Assembly (NCBI RefSeq): GCF_023546765.1
Contig: NZ_CP097484.1
Span: 2,388,001 to 2,452,000, forward strand
Origin: Methylobacterium tardum
GTDB lineage: Bacteria > Pseudomonadota > Alphaproteobacteria > Rhizobiales > Beijerinckiaceae
DNA: 64,000 nucleotides
Direction: 5' to 3'
How positions within the stretch are numbered: position 1 is the first letter of the stretch; each line of letters opens with the position of its first letter. The notes under the pieces were generated by a model, which saw nothing but the letters and a program-made list of their open reading frames with translations, did no database searches and was not told where the DNA came from. Shown one piece after another: positions 8,179-16,299 of this stretch. Position numbers and translations under genes: made by a program.

Positions 8179-8704
8179 CGCCCGGGCGCTCGCCGCCGTC
8201 CTCCTGCTCGGGACCGCCGGCGCGGCGCGGCCCGCGGAGCGCTTCGGCCTCGGCCGGCCGGCGACCGAGGCCGAGATTGCCGCCTGGAACATCGACGTCG
8301 ATCGCGACGGACGGAAGCTGCCGCCGGGCAGCGGCAGCGTCGCCCAGGGCCGCGCCGTGTTCGAGGCGCACTGCGCGTCCTGCCACGGCGCCCGGGGCGA
8401 AGGTGGGACCGGGGAACGGCTCGCCGGCGGACAGGGCACCCTCGCCTCGGCAAAGCCGGTCAAGACCGTCGGCAGCTTCTGGCCCTACGCGCCGACCCTG
8501 TTCGACTATATCCGCCGCGCGATGCCGATGAACGCCCCGCAATCGCTCAGCGATGACGATGTCTACGCCGTCTCGGGCTATGTGCTTCACCTGAACGGGC
8601 TGGTCCCGGACGGGGCGGTGCTGGACGCGCGATCCTTGGCGGCCATCCGCATGCCGAACCGCGATGGGTTCGTCCCGGATCCCAGGCCGGATGTGAGGCC
8701 CTGA
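8165..8704 (+). CDS. c-type cytochrome subunit of sulfite dehydrogenase (SoxD/SorB-like)
   Basis: A 179-residue exported monohaem cytochrome. A short signal (ARALAAVLLLGTAGAARPAE) precedes the single haem motif CASCH (about residues 72-76). A probable distal Met lies in RRAMPMNAPQSLSDDD, followed by DVYAVSGYVLHLNG, the standard class I cytochrome c C-terminal helix. It overlaps the soxC-like gene by 14 bases and is the likely electron acceptor for that enzyme. Characterised SoxD proteins are longer and dihaem, so this is a short, single-haem version; by size it is closer to SorB-type partners, though the catalytic subunit looks like SoxC. Confidence 0.86.
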   Translation: MATRNARALAAVLLLGTAGAARPAERFGLGRPATEAEIAAWNIDVDRDGRKLPPGSGSVAQGRAVFEAHCASCHGARGEGGTGERLAGGQGTLASAKPVKTVGSFWPYAPTLFDYIRRAMPMNAPQSLSDDDVYAVSGYVLHLNGLVPDGAVLDARSLAAIRMPNRDGFVPDPRPDVRP

Positions 8705-8861
8705 CCGAACCGGATCGACGGTCTCGTGGGCCCCTGGCGATACGCCGGTCACGGGGACGTCCACCGTCCTCGGCCGTCCCCGCGCTGCCGCGCGCGCCGA
8801 GCGTGGAAATTTTGGAACGGAATCGGGCCGTGCGGACTCTTTAGCCCCAGCTGAATCTTGA

Positions 8862-9128
8862 ATGCAGAGCCGGGCGATGTCTGAGGATTGCACAGACCCG
8901 CTACACAGGGCCGCCCTGAAAACCGGACAGGTCTATTTTGGCGAACCCCTGGAACGTCGCGATTGCGTCGTATGGGATCGCAACAAATCCGGTGCGACGA
9001 TCGAAGTCGCTTCAGACCTGATGTTGCCCAGAGAGGTGCGGCTGATCTCGGCAGCACTGCGCGTCGACCAGCCCTGCAGGGTCGCCTGGCAGAACGGCCG
9101 CAAGATTGGTCTCGTGTACGCCCGTTGA
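8862..9128 (+). CDS. Small PilZ-domain-like protein
   Basis: An 88-residue soluble protein. The core matches a short PilZ-like beta barrel: ERRDCVVWDRNKSGATIEVA, then PREVRLISAALRVDQPCRVAWQNGRKIGLVYA. The Arg-rich c-di-GMP motif (RxxxR) is not clearly kept; only ERRD and the following N/D-x-SxxG-like NKSGA are visible, so nucleotide binding is doubtful. The family of roughly 80-100 residue PilZ proteins is common in Methylobacterium. The start could be ATG 8862 or ATG 8877. It is monocistronic, downstream of the sulfite dehydrogenase pair. Confidence 0.72.
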   Translation: MQSRAMSEDCTDPLHRAALKTGQVYFGEPLERRDCVVWDRNKSGATIEVASDLMLPREVRLISAALRVDQPCRVAWQNGRKIGLVYAR

Positions 9129-9358
9129 GTGGCACGCTGACCTATGGCGCTCCGCCATGCCGCCCAAGAGATCTGCCGTCCGGGAAGGCCGAGAGCGCAG
9201 TCGAGGCGCGCAAGGCGCGCTTGGCGGCCGTGGACCCGCGCGAAGCCGCCGTTCGGGTGATGCTGCCACTCCCGCGCGCGCCTCGCATGTGCGCTGGCGC
9301 ATGCCGGGCGGTCGCCACCGGACCCAGATACGATCCAGCAATGATGCTGGAGGCGGTC

Positions 9359-9529
9359 ATGAGACAATCGGGCAACGTGGTGTGGCTGCGCGAGCCGCGC
9401 GCGCCGAGCCGAATTGTTGCCAGACGCCGGCCGGAGCGCGGCCTCGCCGACGTGTTCGTGGTCGGTGGGCTCCTGACCGGTCTGGCCTTCGCCGCCCAGC
9501 AGCTCGTGCTCGCGTTGAGCATGGGGTGA
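9359..9529 (+). CDS. Small single-pass membrane protein, function unknown
   Basis: A 56-residue protein with a basic N-terminal half (RIVARRRPERG) and one C-terminal hydrophobic helix (LADVFVVGGLLTGLAFAAQQ). GGAGG eight to nine bases before the ATG at 9359 supports this start; an in-frame ATG at 9341 would add six residues. I do not recognise a family. The basic patch followed by a helix suggests an inner-membrane protein with a cytoplasmic N-terminus. Confidence 0.5.
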   Translation: MRQSGNVVWLREPRAPSRIVARRRPERGLADVFVVGGLLTGLAFAAQQLVLALSMG

Positions 9530-9788
9530 GTGTTGGAGCGGCGCGTGATCAACACGTTCACGCGGCGCTCAGCCCGAGACTTACTCCCAGTCCGTCCGCT
9601 TCGCCGCGGCGGGCTTCTTTCAATCCGGTCGCCGAGCGCAAGACGAAGTCTGTTTCTCGTTATGTCTCGCGTGCGCCTGCACACACGGGCGTTCCGTCAT
9701 GTGCTGAGATTTGGATCGATTGCACGCGGTCCTTGTTGGCGAACGCTTCAGGAGTTTCCTGCCGCATCAATCCCGACAGGAGATCAAC

Positions 9789-10067
9789 GTGACCAAGTTC
9801 GCCCTCGCCGCTGCCTTAGCCACAGCTCTGGCGACCCCAGCCTTCGCTCAGGCCGTCATCGAGACTCCGACCAGCACGACCGTCATCGTGCCGCCCGGCG
9901 CGCCCGGCGTCGTGACCCGCCAGCCCGGATCGACCGGCGATGCCGCTGCGGCGGCCTACTCGCCGACGGGTCGCGCCGCGGACAGCATCGCAACCGACTC
10001 TGCAGCGGCCGGCAACAAGGGTCAGCCCTCTCGCGTCGGCTCGACCGGCAGCGGCGGCTCGAAGTGA
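9789..10067 (+). CDS. Small exported Ala/Gly/Ser/Thr-rich protein
   Basis: A 92-residue protein beginning with a signal peptide (TKFALAAALATALATPAFA, cleavage probably after AFA-Q). The mature part is low in complexity (TSTTVIVPPGAPGVVTRQPG, ending GSTGSGGSK) and has no catalytic motif. GTG at 9789 is chosen because AGGAG lies at 9778-9782 and because it places the signal peptide at the N-terminus. A Rho-independent terminator follows at 10143-10172. Confidence 0.65.
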   Translation: MTKFALAAALATALATPAFAQAVIETPTSTTVIVPPGAPGVVTRQPGSTGDAAAAAYSPTGRAADSIATDSAAAGNKGQPSRVGSTGSGGSK

Positions 10068-10142
10068 TCTGCCGGGCACACCTTTGGAACGCACCTTGCC
10101 AGAGGAGCTTCTAGTTCGTTCCTGAGACCACGAACCTCCTTG

Positions 10143-10172
10143 GCCCGCCCGGTCCGCCGGCGCGGGCTTTTT
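10143..10172 (+). terminator. Rho-independent terminator
   Basis: GCCCGC (10143-10148) pairs with GCGGGC (10162-10167) around the self-complementary GGTCCGCCGG region, followed by five T. It ends the small exported-protein gene at 9789-10067. An almost identical copy occurs at 10825-10854. Confidence 0.8.
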
Positions 10173-10320
10173 CGTGCTCGTGGTCTATAGATGGATGAAT
10201 CGCAAGGTTACGATCGCAACACGATAGCAGGAGACGCCCAAAACAGAGCGCTGTACAGCTCTGAGTCCCGGACAGATCCTCATGTTGTGGATCCAAAAAC
10301 ATTAGAGTGAGTCTGCTCAG

Positions 10321-10566
10321 ATGCGCAAACAGCTTGTTGCAGGTGCGATATTCTCATTGCTCGGCTGTGTTCCGGCTCTCGCCTTCCCCGGCGGCTCGTA
10401 CGCGGCGAGCTGCCATCGCATCCACATGGAAGGCCCCTACCTCACGGCGCTCTGCGGTGACGGGTACGGTGGGGCCCGCTGGAGCCGGATCTTCGCGTCC
10501 CGTTGCGGCGGCACGGGCGTTAGCAACCAGCACGGCCATCTCGTGTGCGGTGGCTACTACCGGTAA
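10321..10566 (+). CDS. Small secreted Cys-containing protein, possibly CVNH-like
   Basis: An 81-residue protein with a signal peptide (RKQLVAGAIFSLLGCVPALA) and a mature domain of about 58 residues containing four cysteines. The order SYAASCHRIHMEGPYLTALC, then SRCGGT, then NQHGHLVC resembles one sequence repeat of a cyanovirin-N homology domain (Cys, long gap, LxAxC, later Asn-x-x-Gly-xLxC). A normal CVNH domain has two such repeats, so this would be a half-domain. The resemblance is from memory and may be chance; otherwise the function is unknown. Confidence 0.6.
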   Translation: MRKQLVAGAIFSLLGCVPALAFPGGSYAASCHRIHMEGPYLTALCGDGYGGARWSRIFASRCGGTGVSNQHGHLVCGGYYR

Positions 10567-10824
10567 GCCGATCGGACGCTGGTCTGCCGCGTGAGCGGAT
10601 CGGAGCCGGGCGGGCGGTCAGCCCAGCGTCGCCCTCTGCTTTCAAACGGCTCCGGGCGCCCTGCGTTTTGAATGCTCGGCGCGGCCGCAGTCTCTGTTCT
10701 GAAGACGAGACCACCCGCGCCCCCGGCGCTGCACGCGACTGTCTCGCCGGCGTCATCCGAACAGACGAGGCGCGCGGGTCCGAAATCGCGCCATTCAGAG
10801 CGCCCCCATGACGCGATCACGTCA

Positions 10825-10854
10825 GCCCGCCCGGTCCGCCGGTGCGGGCTTTTT
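10825..10854 (+). terminator. Rho-independent terminator, near-identical to the one at 10143
   Basis: GCCCGC (10825-10830), GGTCCGCCGG core, GCGGGC (10844-10849), then five T. It differs from the copy 680 bases upstream at about one base in the core. It would terminate transcripts from the gene at 10321-10566, although 260 bases separate them. Confidence 0.75.
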
Positions 10855-10890
10855 CAGAGCCTGTGGCACGGAGGGCTTCGATCGCGGCGT

Positions 10891-11202
10891 TCAGTACCCG
10901 ACATTGCGGATGCCGCTACCGCCGCGACCCACGACGCTCTGGATCACCTCCTTGGTCGATGGGCTGATCCCACCATCGCCGCGCAGGCGGCGCCCGTCCG
11001 CGCGTTCGAGCCGGGCGACGTCGTCGGAGCAACGATCCAGCGCGTCGTGGACCCGGGATGACAGGGGCGTGCCCCGTTGCGCGGCGGAGCCTCCCATCTC
11101 GAACCGCAGGCAGGAAGCCAGATAGCCCTTCAGGTCGCCGAAGGCGGCGGCTTGGGCGCTCGATGTGAGAATCACGAGCAACAACGCGGATCGGGCGAGC
11201 AT
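10891..11202 (-). CDS. Small exported protein, function unknown
   Basis: A 103-residue protein with a clear signal peptide (MLARSALLLVILTSSAQA, cut before AAFGD). The mature part has two cysteines (YLASCLRFEMGG and DALDRCSDDVARL) and a Gly-rich C-terminus (GRGGSGIRNVGY). I do not recognise a domain. The start ATG at 11202 is chosen because it begins the signal peptide directly; the reading frame stays open further upstream but with shadow-like Arg/Ser composition. Confidence 0.6.
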   Translation of the reverse strand: MLARSALLLVILTSSAQAAAFGDLKGYLASCLRFEMGGSAAQRGTPLSSRVHDALDRCSDDVARLERADGRRLRGDGGISPSTKEVIQSVVGRGGSGIRNVGY

Positions 11203-11429
11203 CAGGCGCTCCAAACGAGATCGACAAGCGAGATCGAACCGTGCAGCCAACGCGCGAGCCGGCCATTGGTGGCCGCGCGCGCTGCGCCGATTCCTGCATC
11301 GGCGCGCTCTCGAGTGGGGCGGTCGCGTCGCGTCTCGGCTCGACCGACGCCGGCGAGATCGGACGCGTCCTCGCTCCGGAGCCGATCGGGGCGGGACCGA
11401 GCAGATGACGCGATCGGCAGGACGCCGCG

Positions 11430-11669
11430 TCAGAACGGCCACGCCTCCTCCGATTCCGACGCCGTTCGCTCGCCCGGCGCCACCAGCTCCACGATCTCGT
11501 CGAGCGGCTGCGTCACGCGGATCGTTCGCCCGGCCGCCGTGATGAACGTCTCGTTGCGCATCAGGTCCGTGTCGCTGAGCGCCTGAACGCTCGTCACGCG
11601 CAGCAGGTGGCGGCAGCCGTCACCGTCCTGCACCTGGAGGAAGTTCCCGACCCGCCGAACGGCCGCCAT
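11430..11669 (-). CDS. Hypothetical protein, 79 residues
   Basis: A short soluble protein: AAVRRVGNFLQVQDGDGCRH, LLRVTSVQALSDTD, then ITAAGRTIRVTQPLDEIVEL. The alternation of short beta segments and the GRTIRVTQPLDEIV ending suggest a small beta-rich domain of the kind common in Methylobacterium accessory regions; no function is known to me. The ATG at 11669 is the likely start. The gene is probably co-transcribed with the one at 11702-11956, which ends 32 bases upstream. Confidence 0.55.
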   Translation of the reverse strand: MAAVRRVGNFLQVQDGDGCRHLLRVTSVQALSDTDLMRNETFITAAGRTIRVTQPLDEIVELVAPGERTASESEEAWPF

Positions 11670-11701
11670 GGCGCTCTCCCGCCCCGCTGGTAAACGCTGG
11701 C

Positions 11702-11956
11702 CTACGTGCCCTGCAGGCTCTCGGCGAAGTCGTCCGGGATTTCGCCCCACTGTCCGAGGATGGTGACGCCTTCCAGCTCGCCCGTCTCGTCGTCGGCCAC
11801 CACCTTCAGCGCCGCCGCGCCCGGCATCCGCTTGGCCAAGTTCTCGGCCTTCTTCACCGCCCCGCTCTCGGTCTGCGCCGGCTCCTGCCGGCCCGGCCGC
11901 AACCGCTTCCGGTGCACCTCGAACGGCTGCACCACGAACGCCGTCTTCATCGCCAT
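11702..11956 (-). CDS. Hypothetical protein, 84 residues
   Basis: Soluble protein with a basic N-terminal half (KTAFVVQPFEVHRKRLRPGR) and an acidic C-terminal half (DDETGELEGVTILGQWGEIP). The middle segment SGAVKKAENLAKRMPGAAAL looks like a helix. I recall short proteins with this layout in Methylobacterium and Rhizobiales but no assigned function. Start could be ATG 11956 or ATG 11950. It sits 32 bases before the next minus-strand gene. Confidence 0.55.
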   Translation of the reverse strand: MAMKTAFVVQPFEVHRKRLRPGRQEPAQTESGAVKKAENLAKRMPGAAALKVVADDETGELEGVTILGQWGEIPDDFAESLQGT

Positions 11957-12681
11957 CGTCGTCTCTCGTCGCCCAGGTCGGCCGCAGATTCACCGCCAAT
12001 CACGGGCGCCGTCGAGGGCCGCACCGCGCTTGGCATCTTCGAGCCGCGTTCACATCCATCCGCCGCGGAAGACCCCGCCCGCCCGCAGATTGAACCGACC
12101 CGGCCCGTCGGGTTTGTTCTGCCTCCGTTCTAGCATGGCGGAGCGCGGGGTGCACCTCAGCCGGATCGACGCGCTGCCGGTTCAGAGCCTCGACGCGATC
12201 CGGGTGCCGGGTCTTCGACCTTACGGGCGGGCACGACCGGGGCGGGCCGGCGCGCGGTCTCGAACACCGTGCAACGGCCGCGGCACCCGTCCGACACGCT
12301 GGCGCTGATCAGGCCCGCGGGGCACAGCGTAGCCAGGAGCTGGCGGGAGACTGGCGAGCGGCCGTGGCGCGACGCGAAAGCCGGCTTCGCCACCATCGAC
12401 CCCCGTGCGGCTGCCGCGCAGCCCGCGGGCCCTGATCGGCGCGCCGCACGGGGGCGACCGCGGCCGCTGATGGCGGCGATGGGCGCGTGCAACGTCCGTC
12501 GCGCCGCTGTGCCGGCCCGGGCGGGGCTGGTGAGCCGGCGCGACGGGACCACCCATTTCGAGATGCGCACGCCCCGCTCCACGACGCAGGTGCGTGAGCG
12601 ACCGGTCGCCCACGCGTAGTCACCGCGTTCCGCCCGCGCGCGATCGCATGCGCAGGCCGCCCTGGCGGCGAGTCGTCATTA
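11957..12681. other. Long region without a convincing gene
   Basis: About 725 high-GC bases. Open frames exist on both strands (for example 12157-12582 minus, containing RISKWVVPSRRLTSPARAG, and 12269-12619 plus) but their composition is Arg/Ala/Pro-rich, as for shadow frames in GC-rich DNA, and none has a good ribosome site. The minus frame is the better candidate if one is real. Confidence 0.4.
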
Positions 12682-13419
12682 TCACATCATGAAGAGGCCG
12701 ATCGATTTGTACTTCGTGGTGAACACGGTCGGAGCGCGACCGATCTGGTTGGATAGAGACAGCAGATGATCGTTGTCATTGACATCATCCAGGACGAGAA
12801 CGTCGCCCTTCGACATCCGCTCGAGAGCGATATTGCAGGCGAAAACGCGCCCGGAAATGCTCTTGTCGGAGTCGTAGTGAAAGAGATTGATGCGGCCCAC
12901 CCGCTGTGCGATCTGCGCCAGGTTGATGCGGTCTCCCTCTGTCAGCAACGTCCATCGATCTCGAAATTCGGGGCTGACCAGTAGACCAATGTATTTATGG
13001 GACTGGTTATCATGAAGGTATTGCAGCTCGCTTGAGTAGAGTTGCCCTTTCCCGTTCATGGCCAGGGCGCTCAATATGGCTTGGCTGGAATATCCGATCG
13101 AAACTCCCGTCTCGACAACGGTTTCGGGCTGAAGGTATCTGGCCAGGAAGTACAGGAGCCTGACATATGCATTCCCGCCCATGTGGACGGGGAAATCTTG
13201 AGTTTGCGCGAAGGCGTACAGGTCTTTCTCGAATGCCATCGCCTCGCGGCAAAGGTCCCGCGATAAGCCGTCCGCCCACCGATCGAAGGTCGTCTCATGG
13301 CTCGACAGCCATTCTCGATAGCGTCTCTCGTCTTGGAACGAGCGCTCGAAACGATGCATGATCTTTCGGGTTGCACTGGTTGCGTGCCGGAATGCGGGGA
13401 ATTGCGGTAAATTGAGCAT
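12682..13419 (-). CDS. Class I SAM-dependent methyltransferase (Methyltransf_24-like)
   Basis: A 245-residue soluble enzyme. The SAM-binding motif I is PETVVETGVSIGYSSQAIL (about residues 97-115), followed by GQLYSSELQYLHD, an acidic residue at the end of strand 2. RINLFHYDSDKSISGR and GDVLVLDDVNDNDHL (about 205-219) match the O-methyltransferase/cephalosporin hydroxylase-like branch. Upstream, GGAGG lies very close to the ATG. Codon use is less GC-biased than in neighbouring genes and the flank is AT-rich, which suggests transfer. Such enzymes often modify glycans or secondary metabolites; the substrate here is unknown. Confidence 0.8.
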   Translation of the reverse strand: MLNLPQFPAFRHATSATRKIMHRFERSFQDERRYREWLSSHETTFDRWADGLSRDLCREAMAFEKDLYAFAQTQDFPVHMGGNAYVRLLYFLARYLQPETVVETGVSIGYSSQAILSALAMNGKGQLYSSELQYLHDNQSHKYIGLLVSPEFRDRWTLLTEGDRINLAQIAQRVGRINLFHYDSDKSISGRVFACNIALERMSKGDVLVLDDVNDNDHLLSLSNQIGRAPTVFTTKYKSIGLFMM

Positions 13420-14270
13420 AGCCTCCCTCGCTTCTTACTTTGCTTGTATTTGAAGTTTGCTTTTGTCGCACGGGCATGGGGCTGGTTCTGGCCCTCGCGC
13501 TGTTCCGAGGCCGACTGGCGTGTGTCGTGATCTCGAACCAGGCGTCGATTTGGGCGAAAGCTTGCCTCAGCCGGATAACCCTTGTTAATTCAGTATTGAT
13601 TTATAGTTTCAGAAACAAAGTAGCTTGACAAATGTCAATAAAATCAATGTTTTTCGTATCTCCGGCCTACATCATCTCGCAGGTGCACATCAGTGCAGTG
13701 CTAAGACGTACGATCCGATTATCGGTACTATTTAACCTAGATGTTGTCAGTGGTTTAGAAGATTTATGAAGCAAAATAAATTGATATTGTTGGTTTAATC
13801 AAATTATCCGTCCTGGACTTCCAGTCAGAACTGAGCGTGATCGGTGCAGTTTCATCCCGGCTGGTCGCAGATGCGAGCCCACGGTTCGCGCCGATCTGCC
13901 CCTTTACTCGGCCGAGAGGGCGGCAACGATTCAGCGCAGTGAGGAAGACCGGCAGCAGCGTGACGTCTCAACGGTGGCGGCCCAGCAGCCATGTGGCTGG
14001 CGGGATCATGGGCGAAATAAGGCACGTCCAGGACGCGTTGTGCCGGGCGCAAGGTCGGATCGAGGCCGCTCGGGCTTCATGTTGAGATGGGCAGGACGTT
14101 TCTGGACGGTAGCCACACCTCCCCGGCCCCGCACACATCAGAGACGATCGCCGCGGGAGCGCGCCCCCGGGCATCGCGCCTTCCCTGGATGGGCCCGCAA
14201 GATCACGTGATCCTTGCCCCGCTTCGTGGCTCACGTGCGCGTCGGCCTGCATGAGCGGCGCCGACCTGCC
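13420..14270. other. AT-rich intergenic region
   Basis: About 850 bases without a convincing gene. The part from roughly 13560 to 13810 is much more AT-rich than the rest of the window and should contain the promoter of the leftward methyltransferase gene. A perfect 12-bp palindrome GATCACGTGATC lies at 14201-14212, close to the breakpoint of the truncated GMC gene. Confidence 0.5.
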
Positions 14271-14960
14271 CTAGGCCCGGTAGAGCGATTGGCGCCGGCC
14301 GTCGCGAACCAGCGTGTCCGAGATCGAGGCGCCGCCCGGCCCCTCCATCATCACGCCGTTCGGATGCGCGAAGGTCGGGATGCCGACCTCGCGGGCCGCA
14401 TCGAGCATCGCGTGCGCGATGGGGCTGGGATCCGCGGCAGGCTGGACCCAGACCGGCCCGGAATCGCCGCGGTACCGGGGATCCGGCGTACCCTGCCAGT
14501 TCTCGATTCGACGATAGATCTGGAGAACGTTGACGTAGCTCCACCCGGCATCGCCGGCCTCCGCCGCGAAGTAGTCCCAGTCGCTGCGGTGCCCGCGCGC
14601 CCAGATCATCACGTTGATGCTGGAGCCGCCCCCGAGACCCTTGCCCATCGCCATCGACAGGGCCCGACCGTTCAGGTGCGGGTTCGGCTGCGCCTGAAAT
14701 CCCCAATCCCGCTCGCTGCCCAGGTTGGCCGGCCATTGCGCCGGGTCGAGCACCGTCTCGGCCTCGTCGCTGCCCCCGGCTTCGATCAGCAGCACGCGCA
14801 GGCCGGCGTTCTCCGCAAGGCGCCGCGCCACGACCGAGCCCGAGGAGCCGGCGCCGCAAATGATGACGTCGTATTGCGACCGCAACTCGGTGACCAGGCG
14901 CCGCTGGTTCTCCTGCGCGCGCCGCAATGAATTGCGGTCTTCGAGACGAGACAGGCTCAT
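14271..14960 (-). pseudogene. GMC-family oxidoreductase, 3'-truncated
   Basis: The first 229 residues or so of a glucose-methanol-choline flavoenzyme. The FAD-binding dinucleotide motif is YDVIICGAGSSGSVVARRLA (about residues 29-48), followed by VLLIEAGGSDE and the GMC signature region MGKGLGGGSSINVMIWARG. The frame ends at SLYRA-stop, where family members continue with about 300 more residues (substrate domain and His/Asn active site). Sequence beyond the stop, in any frame, does not resemble the missing part, so this is a truncation and not a simple nonsense mutation. The protein would be inactive. A CRP-type site lies about 150 bases upstream of its ATG. Confidence 0.82.
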
Positions 14961-15100
14961 GACATACAACGCCCTTCTTCTGCGGTGCTGCCGTTGCTGA
15001 GGATCAGTACGGCTTTTCCTGCCATCATTGCGGGTCCCGCGACAAAGCTCCTGAGTCGCTGGGATTCGCGTGGATGTTCCATGCCCTCGACTTCCGCGAC

Positions 15101-15116
15101 TGTGATCGAGGTCACA
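15101..15116. promoter_or_regulatory. CRP-type binding site (perfect)
   Basis: TGTGATCGAGGTCACA fits TGTGA-N6-TCACA exactly. It lies about 140 bases upstream of the GMC remnant's ATG (14960) and 480 bases before the crp-like start. The adjacent regulator keeps the CRP recognition residues, making a local link likely. Confidence 0.7.
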
Positions 15117-15463
15117 CCGAAGGCGCGGGCTGAAGTTTGCGAGGGCCTGTTCGCACCGATCCTTGAGGGCGTTACGGAGATTGATCGCGGATCTACATGC
15201 CGCGCTTCTCGCAAGAGGCTCCGTTCGCCGACACGACAGAGTTGTCGATCGTGCGGACGCGGATGCGTCCCGGTCCAGCCTTCCGCGAAGCCTCGTGGCG
15301 GATCGATCCCTCGGTCACAGCCGCATCCAGGCTGTGGGAACCTCCTTCCAAGCAGGATCGTCCGGCGGGTTTAAGCGGGCAGCCTGGATCGAGGCCGCCC
15401 GAGAGGCTGTGGCGGCCATACGCCGATAGCCGGGCCCCATGGGACGGCGAGGCCATGCCGGCC

Positions 15464-15479
15464 TGTGAGATTTGTCACG
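15464..15479. promoter_or_regulatory. CRP-type binding site (one mismatch), likely autoregulatory
   Basis: TGTGAGATTTGTCACG matches TGTGA-N6-TCACA except for the last base. Its centre is about 125 bases upstream of the GTG start of the crp-like gene, a reasonable position for autoregulation of the crp-fecR-cyclase operon. Confidence 0.62.
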
Positions 15480-15596
15480 GACGCGCCGACCGGTCGGGGG
15501 CGACACGGTGGGGCATCGTGCTGACACGAGGCTGCGCCACGGAGCCCCTTGCGGCGCGCACACGAGCCCGGGTCGGCGCAGTCGAGAGATGATGTC

Positions 15597-16277
15597 GTGA
15601 GCACGCCGAACAGGCTCGCCGGGCTCCTGGCCGCCAACGCGTTCTTCGCCGCGCTGGGCCAGGACGCCCTTCAAGCCATCGCCGGCCTGTGCCGGATGCG
15701 GAGCGTCGCGCGGCACGAGATCCTGTTCCAGAAGGGGGATCCCGGCGATGCCCTCTACGCGATCCGTCGTGGGCAGATCCGCATCGCCACCGGCACCGAG
15801 GATGGCCGGTCCGTGACGCTCAACCTCCTCGGCCCGGGCGACGTCTTCGGCGAGATCGCCCTCCTCGATGGCGATGCCCGCACCGCGGAGGCCATCGCGC
15901 TCGAGGCGACGGACCTCTTCGTCATCGACCGGCGGGATTTCCTCGAACTTCTGGCGCACGACGCGACCCTGGCGGCGCGGATCATCGGCTTCCTCTGCCG
16001 ACGGCTGCGCTGGATGAGCGAGCGCATGGAGGAGGCCACGCTCCTTCCCCTCGATGCCCGGCTGGCGCGGCGTCTGATTATGCTGTCCGAGCATTACGGC
16101 GCAGAAATCCAGGTGACACAGCAAGAGCTCGCCGCTTACGTTGGTGCGGCGCGGGAAAGCGTCAATCGTGTCCTTCAGGATTGGCGTCGATCCGGCATTA
16201 TCGATCTTGGGCGCTCACGCGTGCGTGTGAAGGTCGCGCCGCGTCTGGCGGCCCTCGGCGAACCCTCACGGATCTGA
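15597..16277 (+). CDS. Crp/Fnr-family regulator, probably cAMP-responsive
   Basis: A 226-residue transcription factor. The cyclic-nucleotide domain (about residues 15-130) keeps the phosphate-binding cassette as GEIALLDGDARTAEA, with Gly-Glu and Arg-Thr at the positions of E. coli CRP G71-E72 and R82-S83; the C-helix reads RRLRWMSERMEE, with Ser128 kept but Thr127 replaced by Met. The HTH is TQQELAAYVGAARESVNRVL (about 173-192), in which Arg, Glu and Arg align with CRP R180, E181 and R185, the residues reading TGTGA. GTG at 15597 is preferred to the ATG at 15549 because the fold starts soon after. The fecR-like gene follows after 22 bases. Confidence 0.88.
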   Translation: MSTPNRLAGLLAANAFFAALGQDALQAIAGLCRMRSVARHEILFQKGDPGDALYAIRRGQIRIATGTEDGRSVTLNLLGPGDVFGEIALLDGDARTAEAIALEATDLFVIDRRDFLELLAHDATLAARIIGFLCRRLRWMSERMEEATLLPLDARLARRLIMLSEHYGAEIQVTQQELAAYVGAARESVNRVLQDWRRSGIIDLGRSRVRVKVAPRLAALGEPSRI

Positions 16278-16299
16278 GGCGACAGAAGGGATCCACCAC

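Larger units (their letters stand above)
14961..15596. other. Divergent regulatory region between GMC remnant and crp-like gene
   Basis: About 635 bases with no convincing gene. It holds two CRP-type sites, one perfect (15101-15116) and one with a single mismatch (15464-15479), and must contain promoters for the GMC remnant and the crp-like operon. Confidence 0.55.

Noticed and set aside
12157..12619. Overlapping frames on both strands in the 12 kb gap
   Set aside because: The minus frame has a slightly protein-like start (RISKWVVPSRR) but no ribosome site or known family; left as unresolved, not annotated as a gene.
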